Shown piece after piece: positions 20,274 through 31,019 of a stretch of DNA of 64,000 nt. Positions within the stretch are counted from its first letter, which is position 1, and every line of letters begins with the position of its first letter. The notes beneath the pieces were generated by a model. The model saw only the letters and a list, made by a program, of their open reading frames with translations. It made no database searches and had not been told where the DNA came from. This stretch comes from Prorocentrum cordatum. Its lineage: Eukaryota > Sar > Dinophyceae > Prorocentrales > Prorocentraceae. Position numbers and translations under genes: made by a program. Location: positions 170,001 to 234,000 of the forward strand of contig CAUYUJ010001725.1 of NCBI GenBank assembly GCA_963575745.1, given 5' to 3'.

Positions 20274-23200
20274 CGCGGTCAGGTTCGCCTTTATCAATGG
20301 AAGCTGCAGGAGATCTATTCGGATGTTTCTGAAGTCTCAAGCAGCCGAGGCGGTGGACATCATCTGCTGTCAAGAACTTCGGGCATTGAAGGATGCGCTC
20401 CCGTTCATCGTGCAATGGTGTGAGAGAGAGGGGTGGAACGCGATGCTCTCTCCAGCCGTGCTCAGTGAGAAAGGGTGCCCTGTCCAAGGAACAGGGGTTT
20501 TGATTCGTGATGGGCATGACTATGGAATATCACGTGCGCCGTTGCCTGCAGGGGTGGTAGAGTCACGGCGCACAGTAGTTTCGCTTGAACTTCCTGGGCA
20601 TCGTCCATTCGTACTAGTTTCACTTTACTTGGCCGACGGGGTGGGCCTCAACCAGTATAATTCAGAGCTCTTAGCAGGGGTTGCAATGATCCAGGACGCT
20701 GTGCGACAGCCACTCATCATTGCTGGGGGTTTCAATGCGTCGACGAGTAAGCTAATCGAGTCGAACTACCCGCTGAGAGCAGGCCTTAAGATTTTGGCCC
20801 CGACAAAACCAACATGTAAGGTGAAGAAGTCCGAGTCCATCGTCCACTTCGTTCTCGCCTCGTCGTGTTTCGACCAGGACCTCTCGAGGGCCACGGTTCT
20901 CGACGAGTACCCCGCGAGCCCGCATAGGCCCGCGCTGTTCCAGCTGCGCTGCGGGAAGCCCTATATGGTGCCAGTCTTGGAGAAGCCCCGACCATTTGCT
21001 GCCTCCAGGCCCTATGGGCCTACCAACCACGTGCCGTCCTGGGGCCGCGCGGAGGCTGCCTTGTTTTTCTTGGACCAGGTTATCGATCGAGGGCCTGGGA
21101 TTGAGGCCCGCTTGCTGGCCCTAGATTCGGCATGCCAGTACTTCGCCTCGGACATGGCGAAAACGATCAGTATTCGCACAGACGCTCCGATCAATTCGCC
21201 CACGGCCCCGCGGGCGGGCCTCCCTAAGATCCGCTGGGCACCCGGAGCCGCGCGAGAGGTGGAACCCAGGGCCAGTTGGAGGAGTCTATCAATTCCGATT
21301 CGGCGGTTGAAAAACAAAGTTATGGATGTCATCCGACGGGTTCATTCCAAGGAGGAGTTTTACCTTTCGGAGATTTTGACCAGCATCCAGTCGCCACCCC
21401 CAGAGCTCGAAGGTACCGGGGAGTTTGCCCGTTTGCTCGCCAGTGTTAGGACTGCTCTAGGCGCTGCTGCCCAAGACCAGGACAATGGCCAGATGGGCCC
21501 CAAGCTCGTGTTGAAGGTATTTGAAGAGCTCGATGATGCAGTTGATCACGCGCTCAAAGCTGAGGAGGCCAAGGACCGACAAAGTGAAACAACGTCTTGG
21601 AACAAGTGGGCCCAGGAGGCCATGTCTCGGGGTGTTGGTTGGGCCCACCGCTGGACCTCAAAGCTCACCTCCTGGCAACCTCAGAAAGTTTGGCGCCCCG
21701 AGCTGCAGACATTTTCAGGTCGGCCATCTGAGTTGCTCCAGTCCGAGGCAACCCGCCTCGCAGGATTGCGGCAGGCCACGCCGCAGGAGCAGGACTTTAA
21801 CTTGCCGTCGGCCGAGCGTGACCGCTTGGAGCCCATCGCGCCTGGCCAGATCAGATCAGCTGCCACAAGATTTCCAAAATCTACCAGCCAGACTTGGGAT
21901 GGGTTTCACCCTCGTCACTTTGCTTATCTCAGCAATGTGGAGCTGGAGCATGTGTGTAAGCTTTTGGCAGCGATCGAGGAGATTGGAGTATTTCCGACAG
22001 CCATTCGCGGCGTCATTATCGCGCTGATTGAGAAGCACGCGCCTGACCAGTCTGAGGGCCCCTCGTACCGTGGAATCGGTTTGCTCCCTGCCCTCTGGAG
22101 GGCGTGGTCCAAAATTCGCCAGGGGGAACCTCGTCGGTGGGAAAGGGCCAACAAAAGGCCTTATCTTGCTCATCAGTCTGGTCGAGGTGTGCTTGAAACT
22201 GTTTATGCTCAGGCCTTGGAGGCTGAACTTGCTGCTGGTTACCAAGCTGTCCACACTGGTGGGGATTTATGGGATTTATCTAACTATTATGAAAATGTCA
22301 ATCGGAAGAAATGGAAATCTCAGGCGATCCTTTCTGGATGTTCGGAGACGCTAACGTGTATTATGATGAACCAGTATGGGGGTCCCAGGGCTGTTGCAAC
22401 CAGAACATTGGCTACCTACGCGGGGTGTGCTACCATAGGCTTCCCTGCTGGGTGCTCGCTTGCGACCTACAACGTCCAAACGTATACGGTTCCCCCCATG
22501 GACTCCCGGTATCCGAAGTTCCCCACCGTGGACCCCTCAATCTTCATAGATGATTTCATGCTGACTAGCAACAACATAAGTGTTCGCCTGTTGGTGTCGG
22601 ACCTGGCGCAGGCCTCCGACAGCATGCTAGATTTAATCGAGGAGGACCTCGATTGCTCGGTCGCCTTGCACAAGGCTGCAGTGCTGGGATCGTCCGCTGC
22701 AGCACAGCATCGCCTGGCCAAAGCTCTAGGTAAGTACAGTGGACCAGAAGGAGTCAACCAAGCACAGTCTGCGCCAAACCTCGGAGTCGATTTTACCACG
22801 GGGAACAGGGTCTCGAAGAAGGCCCGAAATACTCTGGCGAAGCGAACCTCCAAGATGAAACGTCGACTCCACCGTCTGGCCCAGATTAGGCGAGCAGGTG
22901 CGAATATGCGGAAGATTTATCAGACAGGGTTGAAGGCGGCCGCCTACTATGGCGCGGAGGTCGTCGGCCTCACCAGCCCTGAGTTGCATGAAGCCCAGTC
23001 CCTCTACCTCAAGATTGTAGGGCCCCGCTGTGCTACAAGATCCAGGTCCCTGGCTTTATCGATATTGGGGGGCCCGACTTGGAGTGCTGCCTTGGGGCCG
23101 GCCTGTTATTGGGCCAACCTGATCTGGAGAGTTGCTCATCATCCTGGCACGATTGGCTTTTCTCTGGTGGGACTCCGCGAACAAGCCCTCCAGGTCCTCC

Positions 23201-23559
23201 ACGAGCCCCCTGCGAATTGGTACCAAATCCGAGGGCCCTTAGGGGCCACGATGCTCAGCCTGAGCCGTCTGGGGTGGTCCATGCCCGACCCGCTCGTCTT
23301 TAGAGACTCGCAAGGCCTGGACTACCCACTCATTACTACCTCCCCTGCCCTCATCGAGAAGCTGTTTCAATCCCAGTGGCAGTTGCAGTTAGACGCGAAG
23401 GCGGGGCAGAAGCTCGGTTTCGACGAGCCCCTCGACCCGTCGGTCATGCAGCGCGCGCTGCAGGACAGTACAGTGCAGGCCTACAAAAGGAAGACGCTGC
23501 TTTCACATGGCTGCCAGTGCATTTGGACCAAAAAAGATGGCCGAGGCAGGCTATCATAA
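20266..23559 (+). pseudogene. LINE-1 ORF2: EEP endonuclease and reverse transcriptase
   Basis: Residues 1-235 are an EEP (APE-type) endonuclease that would nick target DNA. They contain IICCQE (catalytic Glu), then GGFN where family members have GDFN, SIVHF where IDY is usual, and SPHRP where SDH is usual, so this copy probably cannot cut. Residues about 470-800 are the reverse transcriptase: motif A DLSNYYENV near 669, motif B GFPAGCSLA near 724 and motif C FIDDFML near 759, with the Asp pair intact. The frame overlaps ORF1 by a few bases (+1) and opens on GTG; the first ATG is at 20323. It ends 53 bp past the start of the RNase H frame through an apparent one-base insertion at about 23497-23503. 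Confidence 0.8.
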
Positions 23560-24661
23560 TGAAGTCGAATGCGAGCTGTGTAAGGGCCCCGTGGACTCCA
23601 TTCCCCACAGGCTCCTCGAGCGCCCGCAGACCCGCAACCTGAGAGAGGAAATGTTAAGTGGAGCAGATATCGAGGAGTTCAGGGACCCGAGGAGAGGATT
23701 TCCATATGTGTTAGGATTTCAACTTCGACCTGAACCCATTGCTCTGAGGCCCCCTGGTTTAGGACTAGAGCAGGCTGTATATTGGTCTAGAGATGGGCTG
23801 CCCAAGGAGGTGGCCATGCAAGGTGACGTTTTCCATGATGGCAGTGTTTTGAAACCTGGACCCGCGGTGCATGATGCCCCCGCCTGGTCCGTGGTGAAAA
23901 TCGACGAGGACGGCGACCTGGTTGCCAGTCTCTCTGGCCCTGTGGGCGCCAGCCTTCCCCCCACGTCGCCCGCTGCCGAACACCTGGGGTTTCTAGTTGC
24001 TACGTCATGCCCCAGAGTCACCAAAGCGTGGACGGATTTCAAGGGCATCCTCTCGGTGCACCAGAACGCCGAAGTCTCACGTAAGGAAATGTACTCAGGA
24101 GTTTCAGTTCTGGCCAGGACCCAGAGCTGCTTTGCGTCCCTCGAGATCGGGAAAGTCAAGGCCCACCAGGATCTGTCTTCCCTGGTGGTCGGCTCGAGGG
24201 ACTGGTTTGCTGCAAAAGGAAATGACTGGGCGGACAAGGTGGCCAAACAAGCGGCCGCCAGAATCCCCGCCCCGTCCCAGAGTGAAATCGAGCATTATAA
24301 AGAATGTCGCAGCCGAGTTCAGAGGATGGTGAAGCATGCTGCAGAGGCTCTTTCCTTGTGGGCCCCACTCGCTCCGAAGTCGGGCAGGAAGGCCTATGAG
24401 AAGCCCGCCCAGAATTTCAATCCCCCAGTTGGGGCAGCGGGAGCAGTCAACCAATGGACTGCACCACCCCCGCCCCCTGGGGGTCGTCCTCGGCGTGCTC
24501 GAGCGTGCCGTAACCCCCAGGGCGTGGCGAGACATCAGTGGGCATGGCTCAATAGTCATTGGCTGCGCCTCGCGTGTCACACCCGCGCCCGCACGGACAG
24601 CACTCGCAAGACCCGCATGCGAGAAGCATGCCCAGGTAATTCAGCCATGTTGTCAATGTGA
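23507..24661 (+). pseudogene. LINE-1 ORF2 continuation: RNase H domain
   Basis: The frame continues the RT region after a +1 shift: across 23481-23510 the two frames join naturally into KRKTL...HMAASAFGPKKM. A CxxC motif (ECELCKGPVDS) precedes RNase H. The RNase H residues D (HDGS, ~110), E (AAEH, ~156), D (TDFKGIL, ~175) and D (GNDWADK, ~241) are all present, with VKAHQDL before the last. RNase H would remove RNA from the cDNA hybrid. After about residue 300 the frame turns Pro/Arg-rich and ends at TGA 24659, so the downstream zinc motif is cut off. Confidence 0.75.
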
Positions 24662-24688
24662 ACTAGGGACCCCCAGTAGCACCAATTA

Positions 24689-24934
24689 ATGATTTGTGAT
24701 TACCTTGATGTCGAGTCCTTCCTAGTCGTTTGTAATAGGTGCGGCCGCTACAGCGAAAGCAACCTCAAAGGACTCAAAGGTGAATGTAAGGAACGCTTCC
24801 AAAGCAAGTTCTCCCAAGGTGCGTGGTCCCTCCTGGCAAGCGGCCGTCATCCCAAGAGCAGCATGAAGGCCCGTCCCCGACTTTCCCTGCCCATCCCTGC
24901 GGCCCAGCTCCTCAAGGAAGGAGGGGCGACGTAG
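24689..24934 (+). pseudogene. LINE-1 C-terminal zinc motif fragment
   Basis: Same frame as the RNase H part but separated from it by TGA 24659 and TAG 24674. It has VVCNRCGRYSE, then LKGECKER and GRHPKS, the CxxCG...C and GRHP pattern that ends many dinoflagellate LINE proteins. Stop at 24932-24934. I take it as the true C-terminus of the LINE-1 polyprotein. Confidence 0.55.
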
Positions 24935-25025
24935 GGAAGAAAGCCAGCGTAAGAGGAGAGCGGATGTAACCCCCAGGTTTCGGTTAGGGTCGGGTCGGCC
25001 TAACCCTAGCCTCCATCATTAGCAT

Positions 25026-25094
25026 GTGATGGTCCTCCTCCTGCTCCTGCTCCTGCTCCTCCTCCTCCTCCTCCTCCTCCTCCTCCTCCTCCTC
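25026..25094. repeat. (TCC)n array at the 3' side of LINE-1
   Basis: TCC triplets, the first few CTG-containing. They mirror the (TCC)n that immediately precedes LINE-1. Confidence 0.9.
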
Positions 25095-26020
25095 CTTCCC
25101 CCTTCGGGCGGTGCACCGGCGCATCCTGCCGCAAACCGCCGCGTCTCTACCCTCTTCAGGGTGCGGCCTGTTGCTGGCCCGCTGGGAGACCGCGCCCACC
25201 ACAGTGGTGCACAAAGGCCTTCTCGATTGCCACACGCTGGTTTCTGTGAAAGGAACCGGTCTCATACCCTCATCTCTACTCACTCGCCCTTTTGCTTGCC
25301 TTATCGGCTCAGGTACTGGAAAAGACCAGGACGCTGGTCGCACAGGAGGAAAAGATCCCTATCTTCCCTCCTTCCTCTACCTACGGATCAGGGGTTCCTG
25401 TACCTTGGTGCTCTAACCCCATACGCAGTTTCTCGGGCCGGACGGAAGGGGGGGATTGGGAATTTGAGAGGATTACGAAATCTGCTGCATGCAGCTGGTT
25501 TCGGCCCCGCCGCCGGGCCCATTCCTCGATACATGGGCGCCTCTCGACGCCAGGAACCGCCGGGAAAATCAGCTACGCGAGCTGATTCTCAAATCCCCCC
25601 TTTCCTATTCCCCCCCTTCGCCTGGTCCGATGTTTTCTCTTGCTGACCATCTCGGGCCTCTCTTGTGAAAGTGCGTTCCTTCTTCTCGGCACCGCGAACG
25701 GTGCGCTGGAGTGCATGTTCTGGCGCTGTGGGGGTGCTTTCGGGGGGAGGCGCACAGACGTGGACCCGGCGCGCCAAAAGGAGGCGAGCCTCTTGCGTCT
25801 CATCCCATTCTTCCTCCACCTTTGTTCCTAACCGAGTGCCCTGGATAATAAATCATCCCCCCCCGTAACCCTTGAGAGCTTACTATCCTTAGCCACCACT
25901 ACAGATTTGGTCGGAAGAGAGGGGCGGCAAGGCCGAACTTTATTACTGGGGGGAAATTTGCAAATCGAACTTGCTATATTTTTTGAGTAGCCGCATCATC
26001 ATCGGCCGGGCGTTCCGCCA
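25095..26020. other. Unassigned sequence
   Basis: No gene called. A plus-strand frame at 25111-25416 (GLLLARWETAPTTVVHKG) looks mildly protein-like but overlaps equally open frames. GGGATTGGGAATTTGAGAGG near 25448 and TTCTCAAATCCCCCC near 25588 are partial inverted copies. Confidence 0.35.
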
Positions 26021-26029
26021 GATATCCCC

Positions 26030-26640
26030 ACACCAGTCATGATCGTGAGGCTCGCACTTGGCAGCGTATTCAAGAATGGAAAGCGGATTGTGTTCGAAAT
26101 GTGGTTCTCGACGCAACGCCGCTCGCATTATGCCGATCAGCCCGCAGCGGTTTCCAGGAGGGGGTATTCTTCGTTTTCAAAATGTGGTTTTCGCTTTTGC
26201 GCCGCGTGCCCTCGTTTAGAAGTGTGCAAACATATGCAAGGCTGCAGCACGATTCATTTTTCAAAATGCGGCGCTCGCCTTAGCGCATGTTTCACAATCG
26301 TGCAATTGTTTGACGGATGCGTGTGGTGGAAGTTTCCAGAATAATGTTCTGACACGATTTGGGACTGTCAAGACGCAGCAGTGTTGTTGTTCGGCGGTGT
26401 TGAAGAACCAGGAATGGTGTCCTGGCACGGTTGAAAGCTGTCAGGTCGCAACGGTCATTTGGTTCGCCGCGCTGACATCCCACGAGTCGCGTTTTGACGC
26501 GATTGGGGATTCTCAAGCGTTTGCCATCAAGTGGTGCGCTCCCCGCAATGAGAGTAAACTCTGGCAGGGACCTATGAAGAGGGAGCTTGGAAGGAGGGTT
26601 TCATGCAGGATCGTTGATGCATTTTGGGTTTGTACTGGTC
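26030..26640 (+). repeat. Composite dispersed repeat Q, copy C
   Basis: TTTCAAAATGTGGTTTTCGC units, then GAACCAGGAATGGTGTCCTG units with GACTGTCAAGACGCAGCA. The unique end is GGACCTATGAAGAGGGAGCT and GGGTTTGTACTGGTCC, running straight into (TCC)n. Same order as copies A and B. Confidence 0.65.
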
Positions 26641-26940
26641 CTCCTCCTCCTCCTCCTCCTTTTCCTCCTCCCCCTCCTCCTCCTCCCCCTCTTCCTCATC
26701 CTCCTCCTCCTCCTCCTCCTCCTCCTCCTCCTATTCCTCCTCCTCCTCCTCCTCCTCCTCCTCCTCCTCCTCCTCCTCCTCCTCCTCCTCCTCCTCCTCC
26801 TCCTCCTCCTCCTCCTCCTCCTCCTCCTCCTCCTCCTCCTCCTCTCCCCCTCCCCCTCTCCCTCCTCCCCTTCCTCCACCTCCTCCTCCTCTTCCTCCTT
26901 CCCCCCCTTTGCCTCCTCCTCCCTCCTCCCTCCTCGTCCC
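26637..26940. repeat. Long (TCC)n array
   Basis: About 300 bp, with more than 100 bp uninterrupted at 26735-26843. Confidence 0.97.
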
Positions 26941-27905
26941 CCCTCCGCCGCCCAGGGCCGAAGAAGCCGCCGCGCGCGGAACCCGGAGCCCGCGGGCTCA
27001 CAGCAGCAGCCGCCGCCGGGTTCCAGCCCGCGCGCCCCTTGCCGCGCCAGGGCTCGGAGGACGGTGCCCCCCTCGGGCGCCCTCCATCCGGCTACGTCGG
27101 CGGGCGCCCCCCTCCTCGGGCGCCCTCCTCGAGCGTGCGGGCGTTTCGTATTCGAACGTCTTCTCCTCCAGCCGCCTCCTGGCCGTGGCCTCCGCCCCAA
27201 GTCTGGGCCTCTTGCGGTCCCCGTCCCGCGTCGGGCCTCTTGCCCGTCAGGGAACGGCCCGCGGGACGAGGTGCCGCCCCCCCCGGGGGAAGAGGTCGAG
27301 AGCGTCGGGCGGGCCGGCCGCCCGTCACCGAAGCATCGTGGCGCCGGAGGCCCCGTTCACGGTGCGTCGTGAGGTGGGTCAGTCGGGATTCAGAGCGCGA
27401 GCTACTTACCCCGCTTTCGCTTCCAGGCAAAACCTAGTCATACCACGCGCCTCCTCGTCAAGCGGCCTGACCAGTACAGGCCGTAGTTTGGCATCGTTTG
27501 GTATCTCTTGGAAGCGAGGGTGGTCAAAAGCGAGATAGGTTTGTTTCCCCCTAAGGGATCCGGGGGGGGGGGTGGCGTTTTCGTCGTTCTTCGGTGCATC
27601 CCAGCACCTCGCCGAGGGCTTTCCGGGGTCAGGATCGTCCCGAACGGCCGCGGGAATTCTGGCCCGAAATCCAGACGTGTTCGCGTCGTGGCAAAAAAAA
27701 CGACGGGCGTTGTTTGACCGTGTTGGGCCCTATGGTCCTTCAAAGACGACCAGAGATGAAAACCTGGCCCTGAGGAAAGAATCCAGATTTGGGGGACCAT
27801 GCATTGAGAAAGTCAAGACATCGCATGTTTGCTCCCGCCAAGCTCCCCCTCGCTCAAGGACTCCTCATTATCCTCGTCCTCCTGCTTCTGGGCTCATCCT
27901 CCTCC
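26941..27905. other. Unassigned GC-rich sequence
   Basis: Frames on both strands are Pro/Arg/Ala-rich with no motif. A short stretch with runs of G and A at 27560-27720 has no recognised content. Confidence 0.4.
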
Positions 27906-27943
27906 TCCACCTCTTCTTCCTCTCTGGGATCCTCCCTCTGGGC

Positions 27944-27944
<1 letters not shown>

Positions 27945-27982
<38 letters not shown>

Positions 27983-28200
27983 GCATCAGCATCAGCATCA
28001 GCATCAACAGCATAATCACCAGCAGCAGTATCATCGCCATCATCATCCTCATCATCCTCATCATCAACATCATCATCAGCATCAGCAGCAGCAGCAGCAG
28101 CAGCAGCAGCATCGGCAGCAGCTGCAGCATCAGCATCAGCATCAGCATCATCCTCGTCCTCGTCCCCGTCCTCGTCCTCGTCCTCATCCTCATCCTCAAC
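27945..28200. repeat. (CAT)n / (CAG)n array
   Basis: CAT triplets pass into CAGCAT and pure CAG, then TCC/TCG variants. Confidence 0.95.
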
Positions 28201-28454
28201 CTCCTACCAGTGTCTCCCAGACAATGGTGTGGCCCCCTCGTTTCCCCCGCCTGCAGCCTGGGCTCGCGCGCAGCGAGCCGCGAAGTCCTCGCCCATGGGC
28301 TTATTCCACTCCTCCCCTCTGTCGCTCGAGGGCGCCAGGGCCCGAGACTGGACCTGTCCGATCGCGCTGGGCCTCTCAGAGCGCTCTCGGGGGCCTGCGC
28401 AGAGCTCGGAGGCAGGAGTCCTCCGACATCGCCTCCCTCTCCCCAGGGGGGCAT

Positions 28455-29555
28455 TTCCAGCACGGTTGGGTCCGACGTCCCTCAGCCTCCTCTTTCTCCT
28501 CTTCCTCCTCTTCCTTTTCCTCCTCCTCCTCCTTCTCGTCATCCCTCTCCTTCTCCTCCTCCTCCTCCTCTCCTCCTTCTCTTCCTCCCACTCCTCCTCC
28601 TCAGAGGGGAGGTTGGCAAGGACGAGGAGCAGAAGGAGAAGGAGTTTGGAACCTCTCTGGTCCTTCTTGGGCCTCCTTCCGGAGGCCCTACCACGGCATT
28701 CCCGGCACATTCGGGTCCCGTTTTCTATTCCTCTTTCTCCTCCTCCTCCTCCTCCTCCTCCTCCTCCTCCTCGTCCTCCAGAGGAGGGAGGTTGGCAAGG
28801 AGGAGGGGCAGCAGGAGAAGGAGCTTGGAACTTGGAACCCCTCTGGCCCTTCTTGGGCTTCCGTCTGGAGGCCCACCACGGCGTTTCCGACACGTTCGTG
28901 TCCGACCTTCTCCTCCTCCTCCTCCTCCTCCTCCTCCTCCTCCTCCTCCTCCTCCTCCTCCTCCTCCTCCTCCTCCGCTTCTTCCTCCGTTTTCGTCCTC
29001 CTCCTCCTCCTCGTCCTCCAGAGGAGGGAGGTTGGCAAGGAGGAGGGGCAGCAGGAGAAGGAGCTCGGTACCTCTCTGGCCCTTCTTGGGCCTGCTTCCG
29101 AAGTCCCACGACGGCATTTCCAGCAGGGTGGGGTCCGACCTCCGTGCTCCCCATCCCCGGGGAGTCTAGCGGGCTAGGAGATGGAGCAGGAGCAGAAGGA
29201 GTTTGGGACCTCTTTGGCCCTTCTTGAGCCTCCTTCTGGAGACCCTCCACGGCATGTCCGGCACGTTTGGCTCCGACCTTTTCTTCCTTCTCCTCCTCCT
29301 CCTCCTCCTCTCCTCCTCCTACTCATCCTCCTCCTCCCTCTCCTCCTCCTCCTGCTCCTCCTCCTTCTCCTCCTCCTCTTCCTCCTCTTCCTCCTCTTCC
29401 TCCCCCTCCTCCTTCCTCCTCGTCCTCCTCAGAAGGGATGTTGGCAAGGACGAGGAGCAGAAGGAGAAGGAGTTTGGAACCTCTCTGGTCCTTCTTGGGG
29501 CTCCTTCTGGAAACGCACCACGGCATTTCTGTCACGTTCGGGTTCCAGGAGCCGT
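28455..29555 (+). repeat. Five tandem units with variable (TCC)n cores
   Basis: Each unit has a conserved part of about 130 bp: AGGTTGGCAAGGA, GCAGAAGGAGAAGGAG, CCTCTCTGGCCCTTCTTGGG, CCACGGCATTTCC and GGGTCCGACC. The next follows a (TCC)n stretch of 40-110 bp. Units lie near 28455-28740, 28780-28910, 29020-29140, 29170-29280 and 29430-29550. The fourth lacks the TCC core. Length variation comes mostly from the triplets. Confidence 0.7.
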
Positions 29556-29559
29556 TCAT

Positions 29560-29930
29560 GGCCCCAGGACCGCTGGCAAGAGTTGGCTCCAGATTCAATT
29601 CTGGCAGATTTGAGTGCATGGCATTCTTCGCCGAACCACCCTGACAAAAATGTGGAGCCCCGAAGGTGTGCAAACGAGATTCGACTCGACGCGGGTAAAG
29701 CCTAGATCCCCCCCCAGATGCAGGTACATTTATTTTTGTCAGAAACACACCAGTACACATAACAGCGATTCGGGATGAGACATCGGCCCTGGTGAAGGGG
29801 CCGAGAACTTCGTGGGCGGGCGACTCGAGCAAATCAGGTCGTCGGAGGTTTGGGCCTTGGCCCGGGAAGGAGGAATGATGAAGAGGGGCTCCCCCCTCGT
29901 CCTCAGCAGGAGGAGGAGGAGGAGGAGGTG
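29560..29930. other. Unassigned sequence
   Basis: No gene or repeat recognised. Confidence 0.4.
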
Positions 29931-29934
29931 GCCT

Positions 29935-30175
29935 CTCTCTGCCCATCCCCGGTCGTTCTCCTCCTCCTCCTCCTCCTCCTTCTCCTCCTCCTCCTCCTCC
30001 TCCTCATCCTCCTCATCCTCCCTCCTCTTCCCTCCTCCTTTCCTTCCTCCTCCTCCTCCTCCTCCTCCTTCTCCTCCTCCTCCTCCTCCTCCTCCTCCTC
30101 CTCCCCCTCCTCCTCCTTCTCCTCCTCCTCTTCCTCCTCCTCCTCTTTCCTTTTCTCTTTCTCCATCCCCCTCTG
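29935..30175. repeat. (TCC)n array
   Basis: Pyrimidine-only run of about 240 bp with TTC and CCC variants. Confidence 0.95.
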
Positions 30176-30365
30176 CTCTTCCTCATCTCCCCTCCCCCCC
30201 TCTCCCCTCCCGAGTACCTCCCCGACGCGCCCTCGGGCAGGAGGGCTCCCCGCCAGCCCGGGCCACCCTGGAGGAGGCACTCGAGGACCGCGGCCAGCAC
30301 AGATCGACCAGAGAGGCCAATTTTTCCACGCCTGGCGGTTTCTGCCTTCGCTCGAAAGAACAAAA

Positions 30366-30460
30366 CGCCATTAACATAAATTGTTGGCGCTCCACGCGGA
30401 TTTCTTGGATCTGCGCTGGGGCCCCCTGCGCGAAGCGCCAAAAGATTATGCTCATGGCGT
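30366..30460. mobile_element. Foldback MITE, family E2, reduced copy d
   Basis: Outer ends CGCCATTAACATAAATTGTT and the complement of TGGCGCTT...GGCG are present. The left inner arm CGCGGATTTCTTGGATC is kept and the right inner arm is missing, giving 95 bp. Confidence 0.5.
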
Positions 30461-30651
30461 TGTCCCCATACCGCAGGAAGATGGGGCGCAGCCGTTTCTT
30501 GCGATGCTGTGTGTCTGTTGTTCGCGGCGTCGGATCTCAGGGAGGGCCCTCGGCAGCACCCGGGGCGCGCGAGTGAGCGATTTGGGTCCTCCAAAGGGGG
30601 CGGCGAGATCTGCGCACATCTGCGGTCCCTGGCACAAGGGCTCCCACGAGG

Positions 30652-30676
30652 GCGCGAAGTTATTCGCGCTTCGCGC
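30652..30676. repeat. 25 bp palindromic motif, copy 1
   Basis: GCGCGAAGTTATTCGCGCTT followed by CGCGC, identical over 25 bp to 43747-43771. The two copies lie on opposite sides of LINE-2 in the same orientation. Confidence 0.7.
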
Positions 30677-31019
30677 TTCGCGGTCCTCGTTCCTTCTCCT
30701 TCTCCGCTATTTCCGCTATTTGACGCGCCGTAAGGGTCACAGCCCTGAAGCGCAGCGCGGCGGCCGTCGGCCGCCGACAGAGGGGGGGAGAGGGAGGCCC
30801 GTTTCAATCCTGGACAGCGAAGGCCTGGAGGAAAGGGGAAGGGAAAAAGACGGGCCCGTTGGGCCCAACACCGGTCGGCGAAGGGCCCGAGGGGGCGAGG
30901 GCCCGCGGGGCCCTGGCCTTTGGCTCGGCGAGGGCCCACCCACCTCGGTGGGACCTAGCTGAGCTCGTCCGCGTGGTCGGGGGCGGCGGGGCCCTCAGGT
31001 CGCGTCGAGGGCGGCGACC

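Larger units (their letters stand above)
18936..24934 (+). mobile_element. LINE-1: EEP/RT/RNase H non-LTR retrotransposon
   Basis: About 6 kb element with ORF1 (zinc ribbon and coiled coil), ORF2 (EEP endonuclease, RT) and an RNase H plus terminal CxxC zinc motif. It starts with TGGCTCAAG directly after (TCC)n and is followed within about 90 bp by (TCC)n at 25026-25094. The copy is defective: one in-frame TAG in ORF1, one +1 shift between RT and RNase H, and stops before the last zinc motif. The 5' end has a 30 bp direct duplication, CAGCCTACCGTGGGCAGGTG onward, at 18957-18990 and 18998-19026. Confidence 0.85.

Noticed and set aside
26310-27437. Long open frame across the (TCC)n tract, with similar 300-460 codon frames at 27789-29177, 30013-30939, 60378-61661, 11150-12052 and 10648-11817
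   Set aside because: The frames are open because TCC/GGA triplets lack stops. Translations are Ser, Leu, Pro, Glu or Arg runs with no non-repetitive domain.
29220-29236. Reverse spliced-leader-like CTTGAGCC
   Set aside because: It is a one-base variant of the tandem unit CTTCTTGGGCC, not a leader.
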